Shown here in pieces: positions 51,419 to 53,996 of a stretch of 53,996 nucleotides of DNA. Under the pieces are notes generated by a model, which was not told where the DNA came from, searched no databases, and saw nothing but the letters and a program-made list of their open reading frames with translations. This DNA comes from Candidatus Nanoarchaeia archaeon (GTDB lineage: Archaea > Nanobdellota > Nanobdellia > Woesearchaeales > SKIA01). Positions within the stretch are counted from its first letter, which is position 1. Each line of letters starts with the position of its first letter. The stretch spans positions 1 to 53,996 of the forward strand of contig JANQNG010000067.1 of assembly GCA_028279685.1 (NCBI GenBank), written 5' to 3'. Made by a program: the position numbers and the translations under genes.

Positions 51419-51811
51419 ATGTTAAAAAAAATAATATTTCCCTTGTTTATTTTTTACGCGGCAACACACATAAGTTGTTCTTCCTTTCCTTATTTTACTA
51501 AAAAAGATAGACATGCCCCGGTTATTCACGAATTTAATATTCATGATGGAAACATTATCTGCAATGTAAGCGATAAAGGCCATGATGCTGGTATCTCATC
51601 AATAGAATTTGTAATCCATGCAGAGAACGGAATTAAGATTTCATATACGATGGCTATGAAAGGGGAAAGAAATATTGATTATGCACTTCCTTTACATAAA
51701 GAAATTATCTCTCCAAAACAACAGCTTGATGTGTATATGATTGTTCAAGATAAGACAGGAAATACTGCAATACAAGGACCTCTTCACATACTCAGCAAAT
51801 ATTCCATATGA
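51419..51811 (+). CDS. Small lipoprotein-like exported protein
   Basis: 130 residues. Signal MLKKIIFPLFIFYAATHISC ends in a lipobox-like Cys20. The remainder (HAPVIHEFNIHDGNIICNVSD and IEFVIHAENGIKISYTMAM) is beta-rich and looks like one immunoglobulin/fibronectin-like domain. CTATAAAC at 51391-51398 predicts a leaderless start. Function unknown. Confidence 0.6.
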   Translation: MLKKIIFPLFIFYAATHISCSSFPYFTKKDRHAPVIHEFNIHDGNIICNVSDKGHDAGISSIEFVIHAENGIKISYTMAMKGERNIDYALPLHKEIISPKQQLDVYMIVQDKTGNTAIQGPLHILSKYSI

Positions 51812-51825
51812 TATATGTTCTAGCA

Positions 51826-52139
51826 CAGAAATATTTTTATAGTTCCGCAGCCATTACTTCTTTTTAGAATGACTGCTACAAACATTCTAAAAAACAATTC
51901 TACACCATCTTTCCGTCGAGAAATATTTATTTTTACTTCATCAACATACACACTCATAGATTGTAATATAAACCAATAAGCAGATAAGCCATCTGCAGTT
52001 CTTGTTAGATATTTTTATTCTAGCGAGAGCACTATGAGAGGGAGAAGTTCATGTTCAAGATAGTGTGAACTCTAAAAGGTGAAAAAAATGAAATCGGAAA
52101 AATCGAAGATTTTGAGAGTTCATTTTTGGAGGACAAAAA
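51826..52139 (+). promoter_or_regulatory. Long leader of the asparagine synthetase-like gene, with alternative pairings
   Basis: About 300 bases with no normal gene. GCAGAT/ATCTGC forms a hairpin (51980-51996). TGAACTCT (52066-52073) can pair with AGTTCA upstream (52046-52051) or with AGAGTTCA downstream (52115-52122, eight bases), and the latter lies five bases before the GGAGG ribosome site (52128-52132). CACTAT/ATAGTG (52030-52035, 52060-52065) crosses the first pairing. The short ORF at 52088-52150 lies within. This looks like a leader with mutually exclusive folds. Confidence 0.55.
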
Positions 52140-52150
52140 ATGAAAACTGA
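52088..52150 (+). CDS. Short leader ORF ending in Asn-Glu-Asn
   Basis: 20 codons: MKSEKSKILRVHFWRTKNEN, with a GGTG ribosome site before the ATG at 52088. It overlaps the start of the next gene by 11 bases out of frame (next ATG at 52140). The last three codons are AAT GAA AAC, encoding Asn, Glu and Asn, notable in front of an asparagine synthetase-like gene. Translation would expose or cover the alternative RNA arms and the downstream GGAGG. No protein evidence exists. Confidence 0.4.
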   Translation: MKSEKSKILRVHFWRTKNEN

Positions 52151-53180
52151 AATTGAAGAAAAACTTGGAACAACGTTAATCGAAAAAAGAATAATGTTAG
52201 AAGAATCTGCTATGATCGCAAAGATTGAAGCAGCAGTAAAAAAAGGCGCAGAAAGATATTGTGAAAAAAGTGGTTATCAAGAGATACTTATTCCGCATCA
52301 AACAAAAGCGACTGGTGCATGTGAAAACTTCTCGACACTATTTTCAACAGATCTATTCGGAAGAACAGCATATCTAAATCAAACAGGACAGTTAATGCTG
52401 GAAGCATTTATGGATGTCTTTGAAAAAACATATTGCTGCGGACCTAGTTTTAGAAAAGAGCTAGAAGCAGATCCCAGACATCTTATCGAATTCCAGTTGT
52501 TCGAAATAGAAATTGCCAATCATGATTTGAAAGCGTTACAAGGAGAAATAAATAATATTGTGTTCTACATGGCGCAAGAGGTTGAAGAACGATGTGGAGC
52601 AGAATTAGAATATTTGATAGGAACTCATGATTTGAAAAAATTCAAACAAACCTTTAACGCTATCACCTATGAAGAAGCCGTGGAAAAACTTCCGGGTGTG
52701 TCATTCGGTGATGATCTAAAAGCAGAACATGAGCAAAAACTAGTCAAACTCAACGACGGCAAACCTTTGTTCATAACACATTATCCTCAAGAGATAAAAT
52801 TCTTCAATATGCGATTGAACAGAGATGATAATAGAGTTGTTAACAGCATGGATTTATTGCTGCCTTACTCTGGAGAAGCTGTCGGTGCTGCAGAAAGAGA
52901 AGAAAACTATGAAATTCTGGAAAAAAGATTGAGTGAATCAAGTATGTTGGGATTATTGAAAGATGCCATTATCCACGAAAATGGTAGAACATGGAATCCA
53001 ACAGAGCTCCATGAGGAAGCAATGTCAAGATTTACATGGTATATGGATATTATTAAAAAACATCCGATAAAACATGCTGGTTGCGGCATAGGACTTCCGA
53101 GAATAACACAAGCAATATTACAAACTAATGACATCAGATATGCAACATCATTTCCGATGAATAGAGAAACATTATTTTAG
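52140..53180 (+). CDS. Archaeal asparagine synthetase-like protein (class II aaRS core without anticodon domain)
   Basis: 346 residues containing only the catalytic core of AspRS/AsnRS: motif 2 CGPSFRKELEAD, then EFQLFEIE, and motif 3 GCGIGLPRITQAIL near the C-terminus. No OB-fold anticodon-binding domain precedes it. Such proteins (AS-AR) make asparagine from aspartate in some archaea, so that is the best guess. The length (346) exceeds the roughly 290 residues of Pyrococcus AS-AR, and specific binding residues cannot be checked here. The leader at 51826-52139 and its Asn-containing ORF support amino-acid regulation. The start is ATG 52140 after GGAGG. Confidence 0.8.
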   Translation: MKTEIEEKLGTTLIEKRIMLEESAMIAKIEAAVKKGAERYCEKSGYQEILIPHQTKATGACENFSTLFSTDLFGRTAYLNQTGQLMLEAFMDVFEKTYCCGPSFRKELEADPRHLIEFQLFEIEIANHDLKALQGEINNIVFYMAQEVEERCGAELEYLIGTHDLKKFKQTFNAITYEEAVEKLPGVSFGDDLKAEHEQKLVKLNDGKPLFITHYPQEIKFFNMRLNRDDNRVVNSMDLLLPYSGEAVGAAEREENYEILEKRLSESSMLGLLKDAIIHENGRTWNPTELHEEAMSRFTWYMDIIKKHPIKHAGCGIGLPRITQAILQTNDIRYATSFPMNRETLF

Positions 53181-53223
53181 TTTCATCCAAAAACTTTATT
53201 AATGAAAAACCCAGAAATAAGGT

Positions 53224-53985
53224 ATGCATCAGGAAGAGATTCGCATAGAAAATCGTCGAGGAGAAAAACTGGCAGGCATACTCCATAAAGCAAAAGGAAA
53301 GAAACTGATGATTGTATGTCACGGTGCTGCTGCAACAAAATCTTATCCTCTCATAGTCAGTTTATGTGAAACACTGATTGAGAAAGATATCAACGCATTC
53401 AGATTCGACTTCTCTGGTTGTGGAGATAGTCAAGGAGCATTTATTGAGAAAACATATACCAATGAAGTAGATGATCTCGAAGCGGTCATCGATTATTTCT
53501 ATAATCTTGGATATGACGTCGGGATTATTGGCCATAGCCAAGGAGGAAGTATTTGCTTGATTGAAGCATCGAATGATGATCGTGTTGAGCTTGTTGTTTC
53601 TGTTGCAGCAAGAGGATACACGAAGCATTATATTGACAAACTTGATAAGAAAACACAAAAGACGCTAAAAGAAGGAGGCAATGCATACTGGTTCGAAAGC
53701 GAACTCGGTCAACAATTTCCATTCAGACTCTCTTTCATCGAAGATGTGATGAAATATGATATTGTGGAGTTAATAAAAAACATGGGTTGTCCAATACTAT
53801 TCATGCAAGGAGATAATGATACAATAAGAGAAGCAAAGGAAACTGATGAAATGTTCGAAAATGCTAATGATCCAAAAGAAAAAAGTATCATTAAAGGAGC
53901 GGATCATTTCTTTTCAAAAAAAACAGAGCAGACTAAAGTTACTAAAGCAGCGATTAAATTTATACTCAAATATACTGAAACATAA
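53224..53985 (+). CDS. Alpha/beta hydrolase
   Basis: 253 residues with the fold's motifs: VCHGAAATK (oxyanion region), FDFSGCGDSQG, GIIGHSQGGSI (nucleophile Ser in GHSQGG), LFMQGDND (Asp) and KGADHFFSK (His). The ATG 53224 follows AATAAGGT. The substrate is unknown; an esterase or peptidase-like activity is possible. A possible next start (ATG at 53987) is cut by the window end. Confidence 0.88.
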   Translation: MHQEEIRIENRRGEKLAGILHKAKGKKLMIVCHGAAATKSYPLIVSLCETLIEKDINAFRFDFSGCGDSQGAFIEKTYTNEVDDLEAVIDYFYNLGYDVGIIGHSQGGSICLIEASNDDRVELVVSVAARGYTKHYIDKLDKKTQKTLKEGGNAYWFESELGQQFPFRLSFIEDVMKYDIVELIKNMGCPILFMQGDNDTIREAKETDEMFENANDPKEKSIIKGADHFFSKKTEQTKVTKAAIKFILKYTET

Positions 53986-53996
53986 AATGGCTCACT

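Overview
The window looks like an AT-rich archaeal chromosome segment. The evidence is TATA boxes about 25 bases upstream of many starts, several apparently leaderless genes, an archaeal aEF-1B, an archaeal class I FBP aldolase, a Bat-type HTH_10 regulator, an archaeal asparagine synthetase-like gene and a 5S rRNA gene that stands alone. The gene content (fermentative, anaerobic, many small unknown proteins, winged-helix paralogues) suggests a DPANN archaeon such as a Woesearchaeota relative. That placement is an inference, not a demonstration.

Layout. 1-4660: a truncated small gene at the left edge, a purine block (purH split into two overlapping genes, then a PurB-family lyase) and a convergent FBP aldolase. 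4813-8755: an envelope thiol-redox set (DsbA-like protein, a three-fold thioredoxin-like protein, VKOR) around an unknown gene. 8752-15126: a compact, unrecognised four-gene operon on the minus strand: a small Cys-tailed protein, a radical SAM enzyme, a tandem ClpX-like AAA+ ATPase and a large helical-repeat protein. 15309-17888: a tungsten aldehyde oxidoreductase and a Bat-type regulator. 18715-25491: a ModE-like regulator leading a molybdopterin and tungstate-uptake operon (moaA, moaC, moaB, tupABC, moeA, MOSC, unknown membrane protein). 26083-30529: a cold-shock protein, a fused PFOR and a small ferredoxin-like protein. 30526-38432: acetate kinase, an unknown protein, phosphotransacetylase, a four-subunit group 3b-type NiFe hydrogenase, a rubrerythrin-like protein and a maturation protease. 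38627-43141: an isolated HypF carbamoyltransferase domain, a HAD phosphatase and hypE, hypD, hypC and hypA. 43233-49527: UbiB kinase with a phasin-like partner, structured repeats, 5S rRNA, two winged-helix paralogues, three tiny unknown genes and a PlsC-like protein. 49789-53985: aEF-1B, SerRS, a small lipoprotein, an asparagine synthetase-like gene with a complex leader, and an alpha/beta hydrolase.

How it fits together. Aldolase, an AOR-family enzyme (possibly glyceraldehyde-3-phosphate oxidising), PFOR, Pta and AckA together outline sugar fermentation to acetate with ATP made by AckA. Electrons would go to ferredoxin and hydrogen. The tungstate transporter and pterin genes would supply the AOR cofactor, and the hyp genes plus the protease would mature the hydrogenase.

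The most unusual items are the four-gene AAA+/radical SAM operon, a family of about 96-base intergenic elements with shared cores and compensating stems, the leader of the asparagine synthetase-like gene with mutually exclusive pairings and a short ORF ending in Asn codons, the stand-alone HypF domain, and a ModE gene with no usual start codon.
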